A stretch of DNA of 64,000 nucleotides from Azospirillum sp. TSA2s. Lineage in GTDB: Bacteria; Pseudomonadota; Alphaproteobacteria; Azospirillales; Azospirillaceae. The notes under the pieces are model-generated. The model worked only from the letters and a program-made list of their open reading frames with translations, had not been told where the DNA came from and searched no databases. The stretch is from the NCBI RefSeq assembly GCF_004923315.1, contig NZ_CP039645.1, forward strand, positions 229,001-293,000. Direction: 5' to 3'. The translations under genes and the position numbers were made by a program. Shown here piece after piece: positions 16,862 to 24,461 of the stretch. Position 1 is the stretch's first letter. Every line of letters starts with the position of its first letter.

Positions 16862-18175
16862 ATGGTGTCGAACGGTTCCAACTACGATTGCGATGTCCTT
16901 GTGGTGGGCGGCGGGCCTGCCGGGTCGACCGCTGCGGCGCTGCTGGCCGGGAAGGGCCATCGGGTGACGCTGCTGGAAAAGGACCATCACCCGCGCTTCC
17001 ACATCGGTGAATCCCTGCTTCCCTGCAACCTGCCCCTGCTGGAGCGGTTGGGCGTTCTGGAGGAGGTGGAGCGGGTCGGCATGCTGAAATATGGGGCGGA
17101 ATTCGTGTCGCCCTATCACGGCAGGGCGGTCACCTTCGACTTTGCCAACGCCTGGGACAAGACCAAGCCCTATGCCTTTCAGGTCCGGCGGTCGGAATTC
17201 GACCACATCCTGATCCGCAACGCCGCCGCCAAGGGCGCCACCGTCGTCGAGGGCTGCAAGGTGACGGACGTCGACATCCAGGGCAGCGAGGGAACCATCG
17301 TCACAGCGCGGCAGGAGGACGGCACGGTCCGCACCCTGCGCACCCGCTTCCTGGTCGATGCGTCCGGTCGCGACACGCTTCTGGCGTCGCGCTTCGGCAT
17401 CAAGCGGCGCAACGTCAAGCACAACAGCGCGGCGATGTTCGGCCATTTCACCGGCGCCAAACGGCTGCCGGGCAAGGCGGAAGGCAACATCACCGTCTTC
17501 TGGTTCGACCATGGCTGGTTCTGGTTCATCCCGCTGGCGGACGGCACCACCAGCGTCGGCGCGGTCTGCTGGCCCTATTACTTCAAGACGCGCAAGACCG
17601 ACCAGACCCGCTTCTTCCTCGATACCGTGGCGCTCTGCCCGGCGCTGGCGGAGCGGCTGGAGGGGGCGGAACTGACCGGCCCGGTGACGGGGACGGGCAA
17701 CTTCTCCTACCAAGCGGACCGCATGTCGGGGCCGGGTTACGTCATGCTGGGCGACGCCTTCGCCTTCATCGACCCGGTGTTCTCCACCGGCGTCTATCTG
17801 GCGATGACCAGCGCCTTCGAAGGGGCCGAGGCGGTCGATGCCTGCCTGCGCGAGCCGGCGCGACAGGAACAGGTGCTGAAGCGTTTCGAGCGGACGGTGC
17901 GCCAGGGCATCGGCACCTTCTCCTGGTACATCTACCGGGTGACGACGCCGGCGCTGCGCAACCTGTTCATGGGACCGCGCAACGTCTTCCGGGTGGAGGA
18001 GGCGCTGCTGTCGCTTCTGGCCGGCGACGTCTTCCGCCCGTCGCCGATCAAGACGCGGCTGAAGATATTCAAGGCGATCTACTACATGAACGCCCTGCTG
18101 GACTTCAAAAGGAACTACATGGCATGGCGGAAACGGCGGCAGAACGTGCGCACCCCCGTGGGCGACGCGGTCTAG
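16862..18175 (+). CDS. FAD-dependent halogenase-like monooxygenase of the polyene cluster
   Basis: 437-aa flavoprotein. Residues 10-30 hold the FAD-binding DVLVVGGGPAGSTAAALLAG, residues 43-60 the GESLLPCNLPLLERLG block shared by flavin-dependent halogenases and geranylgeranyl-reductase-like enzymes, and about residues 218-225 read GWFWFIPL, which contains the halogenase signature W-x-W-x-I-P. A second dinucleotide motif YVMLGDAFAFIDPVFSTGV is typical of the superfamily. Such enzymes are common in aryl polyene and xanthomonadin clusters, where the pigment can be halogenated, but motif presence does not prove halogenation. The ATG at 16862 is used (CGGAGAG 12 nt upstream; an ATG at 16832 is possible). 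It overlaps the next gene by 52 bp, so the two are translationally coupled. Confidence 0.8.
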   Translation: MVSNGSNYDCDVLVVGGGPAGSTAAALLAGKGHRVTLLEKDHHPRFHIGESLLPCNLPLLERLGVLEEVERVGMLKYGAEFVSPYHGRAVTFDFANAWDKTKPYAFQVRRSEFDHILIRNAAAKGATVVEGCKVTDVDIQGSEGTIVTARQEDGTVRTLRTRFLVDASGRDTLLASRFGIKRRNVKHNSAAMFGHFTGAKRLPGKAEGNITVFWFDHGWFWFIPLADGTTSVGAVCWPYYFKTRKTDQTRFFLDTVALCPALAERLEGAELTGPVTGTGNFSYQADRMSGPGYVMLGDAFAFIDPVFSTGVYLAMTSAFEGAEAVDACLREPARQEQVLKRFERTVRQGIGTFSWYIYRVTTPALRNLFMGPRNVFRVEEALLSLLAGDVFRPSPIKTRLKIFKAIYYMNALLDFKRNYMAWRKRRQNVRTPVGDAV

Positions 18176-18906
18176 GCTTTCTCGGCACAGTCCGGCGGGC
18201 TTGGGAGTATCCCCTGTTCTATGTCCTGCTGTTCCTGTTCGGCCTGATGTCGCTGGCCTGGAGCCTGACGGCGGCGCTGATCGGCCCGCTTCTGCCGCGC
18301 CGGATCGCCGGGCCGCTCGGACGGCAGGCGATCAGGACGGGATTTCGCCTCTATCTCGGAACGCTGCGGGCCTGTGGGGTGCTGAGGACCGACCTGTCGG
18401 CGCTGGATTCGCTGAAGGGTGACGGCGGGCTGCTGATCTGCCCGAACCATCCGTCGATTCTGGATGCCGTGCTGCTGATCTCGCGCTTGCCGGACGTGGT
18501 GTGCATCGCCAAGGCCCCGGTTTACGACAACCTTCTCTTCGGCGGCGGAGCGCGGATGGCCGGCTATATCCGCAATGACGCGCCGAATTCTCTGGTCAAG
18601 ATGGCGGCGCAGCGGGTGCGGGCGGGCCAACAACTGCTGATCTTCCCCGAAGGCACCCGGACGGAGCGGGCGCCGGTCAACCCGCTGAAGGGCGGCTTCG
18701 CGCTGATCGCCAAGACGGCGGGGGCGCCGGTGCAGACCGTCTTCATCGACGCCAACAGCAATTTCCTCGGCAAGGGCTGGCCGCTGTTCCGCAAGCCGGA
18801 ATTCCCGCTGGTCTACACCGTCCGCCTCGGCCGCCGATTCGACCCTCCGGCCGAGGTGCGCGGGTTGGTCGAGGATCTGGAACGCCACTACAGGACAGAG
18901 CTGTGA
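18124..18906 (+). CDS. PlsC-like 1-acyl-glycerol-3-phosphate-type acyltransferase
   Basis: 260-aa membrane-associated acyltransferase. One or two N-terminal hydrophobic stretches (PLFYVLLFLFGLMSLAWSLT) precede the catalytic NHPSILD (H-x4-D) and the substrate-binding FPEGTRTER. It resembles PlsC but is embedded in an aryl-polyene-type cluster, where an acyltransferase attaches the polyene acid to a lipid or glycolipid; that role is inferred. It begins inside the flavoprotein gene and its stop overlaps the GTG start of the glycosyltransferase. Confidence 0.82.
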   Translation: MAETAAERAHPRGRRGLGFLGTVRRAWEYPLFYVLLFLFGLMSLAWSLTAALIGPLLPRRIAGPLGRQAIRTGFRLYLGTLRACGVLRTDLSALDSLKGDGGLLICPNHPSILDAVLLISRLPDVVCIAKAPVYDNLLFGGGARMAGYIRNDAPNSLVKMAAQRVRAGQQLLIFPEGTRTERAPVNPLKGGFALIAKTAGAPVQTVFIDANSNFLGKGWPLFRKPEFPLVYTVRLGRRFDPPAEVRGLVEDLERHYRTEL

Positions 18907-19688
18907 TACCCGACGCCTCATCCAGTCATCTGGTCCTGATCCCCAGCTACAACACCGGGCCGAAGCTGTTCGAGACGGTGCGGGATGCCCGCGCGCATTG
19001 GGCACCGGTCTGGGTCGTCATCGACGGCAGCACCGACGGAACGGCGGCGGAACTGCGGGCGATGGCCGCCGAGGATCCGCATCTGCGCGTTCTGGAACTG
19101 CCGGCCAACCGCGGCAAGGGGGCCGCCGTCCTGCATGGGCTGGAGGAGGCGGAGCGCTGCGGCTTCACCCACGCGCTGACCATGGACGCCGACGGCCAGC
19201 ATCCGGCCGACCGCATTCCGCAGTTCCAGGGAGTGTCGATGGCCAACCCCGACGCGCTGGTGCTGGGAAAGCCGGTGTTCGATGCCGGCGCGCCGCGGCT
19301 GCGGGTGGGCGGGCGCAAAATCTCCAACTGGTGGGCCAATCTGGAGACGCTGTGGGGTGGGATCGGCGATTCGCTGTTCGGCTTCCGCGTCTATCCGATC
19401 AAGCCGCTGCGCGCGGTTATGCGGCGCAATCCGTGGATGCGACGCTTCGACTTCGATCCGGAGGCGGCGGTGCGGCTGTGCTGGGCCGGCCTGCCGACCA
19501 TCAACGTCCCGGCCCCAGTCCGCTATTTCAAGGCGGAGGAGGGCGGGGTGTCCCACTTCAACTATGTCCGGGACAACGCCCTGCTGACCTGGATGCACAC
19601 GCGGCTGATGCTGGGTTTCATCGGCCGGCTGCCGATGCTGGCGGTTCGGCGGGTGCGCTCCCGGCCGCTCAGATCATTCCTCCGTTGA
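18903..19688 (+). CDS. Family 2 glycosyltransferase
   Basis: 261-aa GT-A fold enzyme. It opens with HLVLIPSYNTGPKLFETVRD, then WVVIDGSTDGTAAEL, the nucleotide-sugar D-x-D region LTMDADGQHPADRIPQF and a C-terminal block KISNWWANLETLWGGIGDSL with FGFRVYPIKPLR, the pattern seen in dolichol-phosphate-mannose-synthase-like glycosyltransferases of polyene gene clusters. It probably adds a sugar to the lipid-linked pigment. The start is GTG in a GTGA overlap with the acyltransferase. Its 3' end overlaps the convergent ketoreductase gene by 20 bp. Confidence 0.85.
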   Translation: MIPDASSSHLVLIPSYNTGPKLFETVRDARAHWAPVWVVIDGSTDGTAAELRAMAAEDPHLRVLELPANRGKGAAVLHGLEEAERCGFTHALTMDADGQHPADRIPQFQGVSMANPDALVLGKPVFDAGAPRLRVGGRKISNWWANLETLWGGIGDSLFGFRVYPIKPLRAVMRRNPWMRRFDFDPEAAVRLCWAGLPTINVPAPVRYFKAEEGGVSHFNYVRDNALLTWMHTRLMLGFIGRLPMLAVRRVRSRPLRSFLR

Positions 19689-20388
19689 TCGAGACGATCT
19701 GGCCGGAAATGTAGGCGGCGCGGTCGGAGGCCAGGAAGGCGACGAGGTCGGCCACCTCCTCCGGCCGCCCGGCACGCTTCATCGGCACCATCCGCTTGAC
19801 CGTCTCGGCGTCGAAGGCGGCGTCGGCCATCGGCGAGGCGATGATGCCCGGCGCCACCGCGTTGACGGTGATGCCGCGTGGGGCCAACTCCAGCGCCAGC
19901 GACTTGGTGGCGCCATGCAGCCCGGCCTTGGCGGCGGCGTAGTTGGTCTGGCCGCGGTTGCCGGTGACGGCTGCCACCGACGACACATTGACGATCCGGC
20001 CCCAGCGCGTGCCGATCATCGGCATCAGCAGCGGCTGCGTCACGTTGAAGAAGCCGTTCAGCGATACGTCGATGACGCGGCCCCACTGCTCCCGCCGCAT
20101 CGCCGGCATCACCGCGTCGTCGTGGATACCGGCATTGTTGACCAGGATTTGGATCGGGCCTGACTCCAGCACCCGTTCCAGGGCGGCGGCGGTGGCCTCC
20201 GCATCGGTGACGTCGAAGGCGATTGCTTCCGCCGATCCGCCGGATGCCGCGATCTCCGCCGCCAGCGCTTCGGCGCGGGCAGGGGAGCCGTTGGCGTGGA
20301 CCAGCACATGGTGGCCGTCGGCGGCCAGTGCCTTGCTGATGGCGGCACCCAGGGCGCCGCTGCCGCCGGTGACGAGTGCGCGTTTCAT
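19669..20388 (-). CDS. 3-oxoacyl-ACP reductase (FabG-like, ApeQ-type)
   Basis: 239-aa short-chain dehydrogenase that would reduce the beta-keto group formed in each polyene elongation round. NADPH-binding TGGSGALGAAISKAL at residues 7-21, NNAG at about 85, the catalytic Ser in VNVSSVAAVTGNRG, and Y-x3-K in TNYAAAKAG, with the FabG-typical AVAPGIIASPM and YISGQIVSINGGMI end. Start at ATG 20388, overlapping the dehydratase stop (ATGA). It is the last gene of the long minus-strand operon and its end runs into the convergent glycosyltransferase gene. Confidence 0.9.
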   Translation of the reverse strand: MKRALVTGGSGALGAAISKALAADGHHVLVHANGSPARAEALAAEIAASGGSAEAIAFDVTDAEATAAALERVLESGPIQILVNNAGIHDDAVMPAMRREQWGRVIDVSLNGFFNVTQPLLMPMIGTRWGRIVNVSSVAAVTGNRGQTNYAAAKAGLHGATKSLALELAPRGITVNAVAPGIIASPMADAAFDAETVKRMVPMKRAGRPEEVADLVAFLASDRAAYISGQIVSINGGMI

Positions 20389-20834
20389 GATCCCCCCATA
20401 TCCGCGCCGCCCGCGTCGATCACCACCGCAGCCCGGCCGCTCAGCAGTTCGTGGTCGCCGGCCGACAGGGTGAAGGCGTAGATCACGCGGCTGCCTTCGC
20501 CGGTCAGATTCTCGGCGTCGATGACCAGATCCTCCGTGATGTCGTCGAGCCGGGCGACATGGCAGGTGAGGTCGCGCAGGCTGGCGAGGTAGCCGGCGGC
20601 GGGGCGGTCGCCGCCGGCCGTCAGCCCGCCATGCACCGCCATCGCCTGGGACGCATATTCGACCCCGCACAGCGCGGCGAGCCGTCCCGCATGGCGCAAG
20701 GGGTTGGCCGGATCACGATGGCTGCGGGCGATGCAGCGGATGCGGCTGCGGTCCCAGGACAGCACGCCATTCAGCAGGCACATGGTGCCGGCGTGCGGAA
20801 TCAGGGCGGCAATCTCATCGCGCGTCATCAGCAT
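20385..20834 (-). CDS. 3-hydroxyacyl-ACP dehydratase, hot-dog fold (ApeP-like)
   Basis: 149-aa dehydratase. The opening EIAALIPHAGTMCLLNGVLS is the standard start of the ApeP-type dehydratases of aryl polyene clusters, followed by NPLRHAGRLAALCGVEYASQ and a hydrophobic core strand. It should remove water from the 3-hydroxyacyl-ACP to create each double bond. The start could be ATG 20834 or ATG 20828; either overlaps the chain-length-factor stop, indicating coupling. A second, unrelated-looking dehydratase is encoded at 28362 in the same operon, as in known clusters with ApeI and ApeP. Confidence 0.8.
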   Translation of the reverse strand: MLMTRDEIAALIPHAGTMCLLNGVLSWDRSRIRCIARSHRDPANPLRHAGRLAALCGVEYASQAMAVHGGLTAGGDRPAAGYLASLRDLTCHVARLDDITEDLVIDAENLTGEGSRVIYAFTLSAGDHELLSGRAAVVIDAGGADMGGS

Positions 20835-21637
20835 GGCGCGCCGACCCGCACCACCAGCCGGCTGCCCGGCGGCAGGTCGAGCACCACCGTTTCCGGAGCG
20901 CCGCCCGCGACGACACGGGCCAGCGCCGCCAGCAGCGGCAGGGCGCGGCCGGTCGGGTTGCCGGTGCGCAGGGCTTCCAGCCCAACCTCGGCCATGCGGC
21001 TGACCGGCTCGTCCCGGCGCGACAGGTCGATGTCGAGGCGGGCGAGGCAACGGTCGGTCGGCTGGGGGGTCAGCACCAGGGCGGTGCCGAAGATGCCGGC
21101 AATGGGACGGACCTTGTTCAACGGCTCCGGATAGGGCAGGTCGTAGGCGATCAGCCCGACGGTCCAGCCATCGGCCGAGACCTCCGCCGCCGCTTCCAGC
21201 AGGCCGGTCTGGAAGCTCTCGTCATGGGCCGACAGGCTGGTGGAGGGCTCGCGGCAGCGGGTGGCGATGCTCCAATAGCCGGCCGGCGCGTTGTGGACGG
21301 AGTTGTGGAAGCGGGTCGGCGAGATGTCGCGCTCCTCCGTCGCCAGCGTTTCCAGGATCTGGTGCAGCGTATCGGGATCGCCGCTGGAGGAGGTGAAGAC
21401 GGTGGCGACGGTTGCCGGGTCGCGGCCGGCCTGCTCCAGCGCCTCCGCCCCCACCGCCATTGCGAGCTTGACGGTGGGCACGCTGCGGCGCCGTTCGGCC
21501 GGCGGCAGCAGCGGACTGGCGGTCAGCACGGCCGGTGTCGCGACATAGGGGCTGTCGCCGGCCAGGATGGCGCGCGACTCCGCCCAGCCCGGAAGACCGG
21601 GGCCGAGCAGGCCGATGCCCTCGACATAGGCCCGCAT
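20828..21637 (-). CDS. Ketosynthase chain-length factor (ApeC-like)
   Basis: 269-aa beta-ketoacyl-synthase-like protein without the catalytic Cys: where a ketosynthase has the Cys-containing elbow this one reads REPSTSLSAHDESFQTGLLE. Other retained blocks are SVPTVKLAMAVGAEALEQAG, FTSSSGDPDTLHQILETLA and FHNSVHNAPAGYWSIATRCR. It is about 140 residues shorter than a full ketosynthase. In aryl polyene systems such a protein pairs with the active ketosynthase to set chain length. It directly follows the ketosynthase gene in a TGATG overlap, the expected arrangement for a heterodimer. Confidence 0.82.
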   Translation of the reverse strand: MRAYVEGIGLLGPGLPGWAESRAILAGDSPYVATPAVLTASPLLPPAERRRSVPTVKLAMAVGAEALEQAGRDPATVATVFTSSSGDPDTLHQILETLATEERDISPTRFHNSVHNAPAGYWSIATRCREPSTSLSAHDESFQTGLLEAAAEVSADGWTVGLIAYDLPYPEPLNKVRPIAGIFGTALVLTPQPTDRCLARLDIDLSRRDEPVSRMAEVGLEALRTGNPTGRALPLLAALARVVAGGAPETVVLDLPPGSRLVVRVGAPC

Positions 21638-22830
21638 CAGGCCGCCCACCCGAAGATCAGGCTGCTGTTGCTGCCCCCGAAGCCGAAGGAGTTGGTCATC
21701 ACCCGGTCCAGCCGTCCGTTTTCGTTGGCTTGCAGGTAGCGGCTGCGCAGGGCGGGATCGAGGGTACGGGTCTGCGGGCTTCCGGGGATCAGGCCGGTGC
21801 GCAGCGCCAGAACGCTGATGATCGCCTCGACGATGCCGGCGGCGCCCAGCGTGTGGCCGGTGTAGCCCTTGGTGGAACTGACCGGGATGCGGGTGCCGAG
21901 CAGGCCGGTGATGGCCTGATCCTCCGCCGCGTCGCCATAGGTGGTGGCGGTGCCGTGCAGGTTGACGTAGTCGATATCCTCCGGCCGCAGGCCGGCGCTG
22001 GCCAGCGCCCGCTCCATCGCCAGCCGGGCGCCCAGCCCTTCCGGATGCGGGGTCGACATGTGGTGCGCGTCGTTGCTCTCGCCGGCACCCAGCAGGTGGA
22101 TGGTGCCGGGGGCCGGCTTGGGAGCCGTGCGCTCCAGCAGGGCAAAGCCGGCGCCCTCGCCGAGCGAGACGCCGCTGCGCTCCGCGTCGAAGGGCCGGCA
22201 GGGGGTGGGAGAGACCAGCTCCAGCGAATGGAAGCCGTAGAGCGTCGTCAGGCACAGGCTGTCGGCCCCGCCGACCACCGCGGCGTCGCACAGGCCGGTG
22301 GCGATCATGCGGGCGGCGTTGGCGAAGACCTTCGAGGTCGTGGCGCAAGCGGAGGAGACGACGAAGGCCGGCCCCTCCAGGCCCAGGCGGCAGCGGACGA
22401 AGTCGGCGAGCGAGCCGGTGCTGTGGGTGGTGGCGAAGCTGAAGGCGGCGGGCAGGGCTCCCGTCTGCGGATCGCGCGCCCGGAAGGCCAGTTCGGCCGA
22501 CAGGATGCCCGACGTGCTGGTGCCGAGGAATACCCCGATCCGGTCGGCACCGTACCGCTCACGGGCCGCGGCGACCGCTTCGGCGAAGCCGTCCTGGTGC
22601 AGCGCCATTTCGGCCAGCCGGTTGTTGCGGCAGTCATAGCCGGCAAGCTCCGGCGGCAGGCGTATATAGTCCACCCCCGCCACCTCGCCGATGTGCGTGT
22701 CGAGCGTGACCGTTTCGAAGCTGCAAGGTTTCAGGCCGCCCCGGCCGCTGCGCAGAGCATCCAGGGTTGCATCCTGGCCGGCCCCAAGGCTGCTGACGAT
22801 GCTCATATGGCTTAGGGAAAGTGGATGCAC
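21637..22830 (-). CDS. Beta-ketoacyl-ACP synthase (FabB/FabF-like, ApeO-type)
   Basis: 397-aa condensing enzyme. Catalytic Cys in VVSSACATTSKVFANAARM, first His in VNLHGTATTYGDAAED, second His in STKGYTGHTLGAAGIVEAI, and the glycine-rich end TNSFGFGGSNSSLIFG are all present, so it should carry out decarboxylative condensation with malonyl-ACP. It is the only fully equipped ketosynthase in the cluster; the E. coli aryl polyene cluster has an additional one (ApeR). ATG at 22830, ten bases after the methyltransferase stop. Confidence 0.9.
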   Translation of the reverse strand: MHPLSLSHMSIVSSLGAGQDATLDALRSGRGGLKPCSFETVTLDTHIGEVAGVDYIRLPPELAGYDCRNNRLAEMALHQDGFAEAVAAARERYGADRIGVFLGTSTSGILSAELAFRARDPQTGALPAAFSFATTHSTGSLADFVRCRLGLEGPAFVVSSACATTSKVFANAARMIATGLCDAAVVGGADSLCLTTLYGFHSLELVSPTPCRPFDAERSGVSLGEGAGFALLERTAPKPAPGTIHLLGAGESNDAHHMSTPHPEGLGARLAMERALASAGLRPEDIDYVNLHGTATTYGDAAEDQAITGLLGTRIPVSSTKGYTGHTLGAAGIVEAIISVLALRTGLIPGSPQTRTLDPALRSRYLQANENGRLDRVMTNSFGFGGSNSSLIFGWAA

Positions 22831-22840
22831 GATGAAATTC

Positions 22841-23650
22841 TTATGATCGTTGGGCAGGTAGAGCGGCGGATTGCGGTTTCATTTTCAGTGAAATGCTAGC
22901 ATTGGAAAATTCATGCCCGGAAGGACAAATTTGGACTGAATCGTTGCTTCGGCGGCCTATGAACAAGGTGTTGGCGAATGGTGTGCCCTGGCTCATCGGC
23001 AGAGCCTCCGTGGCGAAGCCCAGGTCGGCCAGCAGGGCGGACCACTCCGCCGCCGGGCGGTAGGTCAGGGGCTGGCGCCAGCGGCCACGGGCGGCGCAGG
23101 CGATCTGCTCCGCCCAGCGGGTGACCTGGAAGGGCAGGCCGCCGTCGGCATCCGCCTCCCGCAGCAGCAGCAGTCCGCCGGGCGGCAGGGCGTCGGCGCA
23201 GCGGGCGAGCATTGCCGCCTGTTCGCTCCGGCTGAGGTAGAGCAGCACGTCGAGGATGACGATGGTGTCGCATGGCGGCAGGTCGGCGTTGCGGACGTCG
23301 CCCTGGACGACGGCGTCGGCGCCCAACGCCGATTGGGCGATCCGCACCCGCCTGGGCGACAGTTCGACACCCTGCGTGGCGAGGGCGGCAGGAGGGGCGG
23401 GCCAGTCGGCCGGCCAGTCACCGGCTGCGTACCGCTCCGTCGCCGCGCGCAGCAATGCCGGCAGAACCCCTTGGCCGCAGCCGAGGTCGAGCAGCCGGCC
23501 ATGGGCGGGCAGCAGGGGCTGGCTCAGCAGGTGGCGAAAGACGGGATCGCCGGCCAGCTTGCCCTTGGCGAAATGCCAGGCGTAGCGACCGCAGCGGCGA
23601 TAGGGCCGCGCGGCGGCGGCGACCAGATCGCGGAAGACGGCGTCAGTCAT
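22841..23650 (-). CDS. Class I SAM-dependent methyltransferase in the polyene cluster
   Basis: 269-aa methyltransferase. SAM motif I is GRLLDLGCGQGVLPALLRA, motif II GVELSPRRVRIAQ, then VVQGDVRNADLPPCDTIVIL and the post-motif LPPGGLLLLREADAD. It could O-methylate the aromatic head or another group of the polyene; no such assignment can be proved. The last 35 or so codons (22841-22950) are AT-rich, unlike the rest, and encode a tail with no family similarity; this stretch may contain an internal promoter for the ketosynthase genes. Start at 23650 overlaps the deacetylase stop by 8 bp. Confidence 0.78.
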   Translation of the reverse strand: MTDAVFRDLVAAAARPYRRCGRYAWHFAKGKLAGDPVFRHLLSQPLLPAHGRLLDLGCGQGVLPALLRAATERYAAGDWPADWPAPPAALATQGVELSPRRVRIAQSALGADAVVQGDVRNADLPPCDTIVILDVLLYLSRSEQAAMLARCADALPPGGLLLLREADADGGLPFQVTRWAEQIACAARGRWRQPLTYRPAAEWSALLADLGFATEALPMSQGTPFANTLFIGRRSNDSVQICPSGHEFSNASISLKMKPQSAALPAQRS

Positions 23651-24461
23651 CGGCCACCACCTCCAGCGAAACGGCCGTCAGCCCGCGGGCGGCCAATGTG
23701 TCGAGCAGGCGCGGCAGCACCGTCAGCACCACCGGCCGGCCGCCACCATCGCCATTGCCGTCGCGGGCGGCGGAGCCGTCATGCAGCATCAACAGGTCAC
23801 CGGGGGCGAGATCGCGGACGAGGCGCCGTTCCACCCCCGCCGGGTCGCGCCGCACCGCGTCGAAGCCGCGCCGCGTCCAGGTCGCCAGACGCAGGCCGAA
23901 GCCGGCGAGCACGGGGTCGAGCAGGGGATTGCGCAGGCCGGCCGGCGGCTTGAAGAAGCGCGGCGGCCGGCCGGCAAGGTCGATCAGGATGCGTTGCGCC
24001 TCCCCAACCTCGCGGCGGATGGCGTCGATGCCCATGGCGGCGAAGCGGTGGGAATGGTGCCAGCTGTGGTTTTCCACCGTGTGCCCGCGGCGGACGATGG
24101 CGTCGATCAGGGCGGGGTGGCGGGCGGCACGGTCGGCGATGCAGAAGAAGCTTGCCTTGGCGTTCGCGCGGTCGAGTTGGTCGAGGACGGCGGGGGTCAC
24201 CTCCGGATCGGGGCCGTCGTCGAAGCAGAGGCCGACTTCGCCCCGCTGCGCATTGGCCGCCGGCAGGCGTCGCAGGTTGGGTCCGAGCAGGCTGCTGCGC
24301 GGCCAGAGCCCGATGGCGCCAAGCAGGGCATGGTTGCCGGCCACCGCCCCCAGCGCCCAGGGCCATGCCGCGGGCAAAGCCGCCACACCGGCCAGGGCGG
24401 CGACGTGCAGGGCGGCCGAAGCGTGCAGCAGCGGCGATGGGGTCCAACGAAGCTCAGCCAT
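23643..24461 (-). CDS. NodB-type polysaccharide deacetylase family protein
   Basis: 272-aa protein with two or three N-terminal hydrophobic segments and a NodB homology domain: EVGLCFDDGPDPEVTPAVLD (metal and catalytic Asp), RGHTVENHSWHHSH (metal His pair), RFFKPPAGLRNPLLDPVL and the C-terminal DLLMLHDG. It should hydrolyse N- or O-acetyl groups from a glycan at the membrane. Linked to the acyltransferase and glycosyltransferase genes it may edit the sugar part of a polyene glycolipid, which is inference. It overlaps the MMPL gene by 8 bp upstream and the methyltransferase gene by 8 bp downstream. Confidence 0.82.
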   Translation of the reverse strand: MAELRWTPSPLLHASAALHVAALAGVAALPAAWPWALGAVAGNHALLGAIGLWPRSSLLGPNLRRLPAANAQRGEVGLCFDDGPDPEVTPAVLDQLDRANAKASFFCIADRAARHPALIDAIVRRGHTVENHSWHHSHRFAAMGIDAIRREVGEAQRILIDLAGRPPRFFKPPAGLRNPLLDPVLAGFGLRLATWTRRGFDAVRRDPAGVERRLVRDLAPGDLLMLHDGSAARDGNGDGGGRPVVLTVLPRLLDTLAARGLTAVSLEVVADD

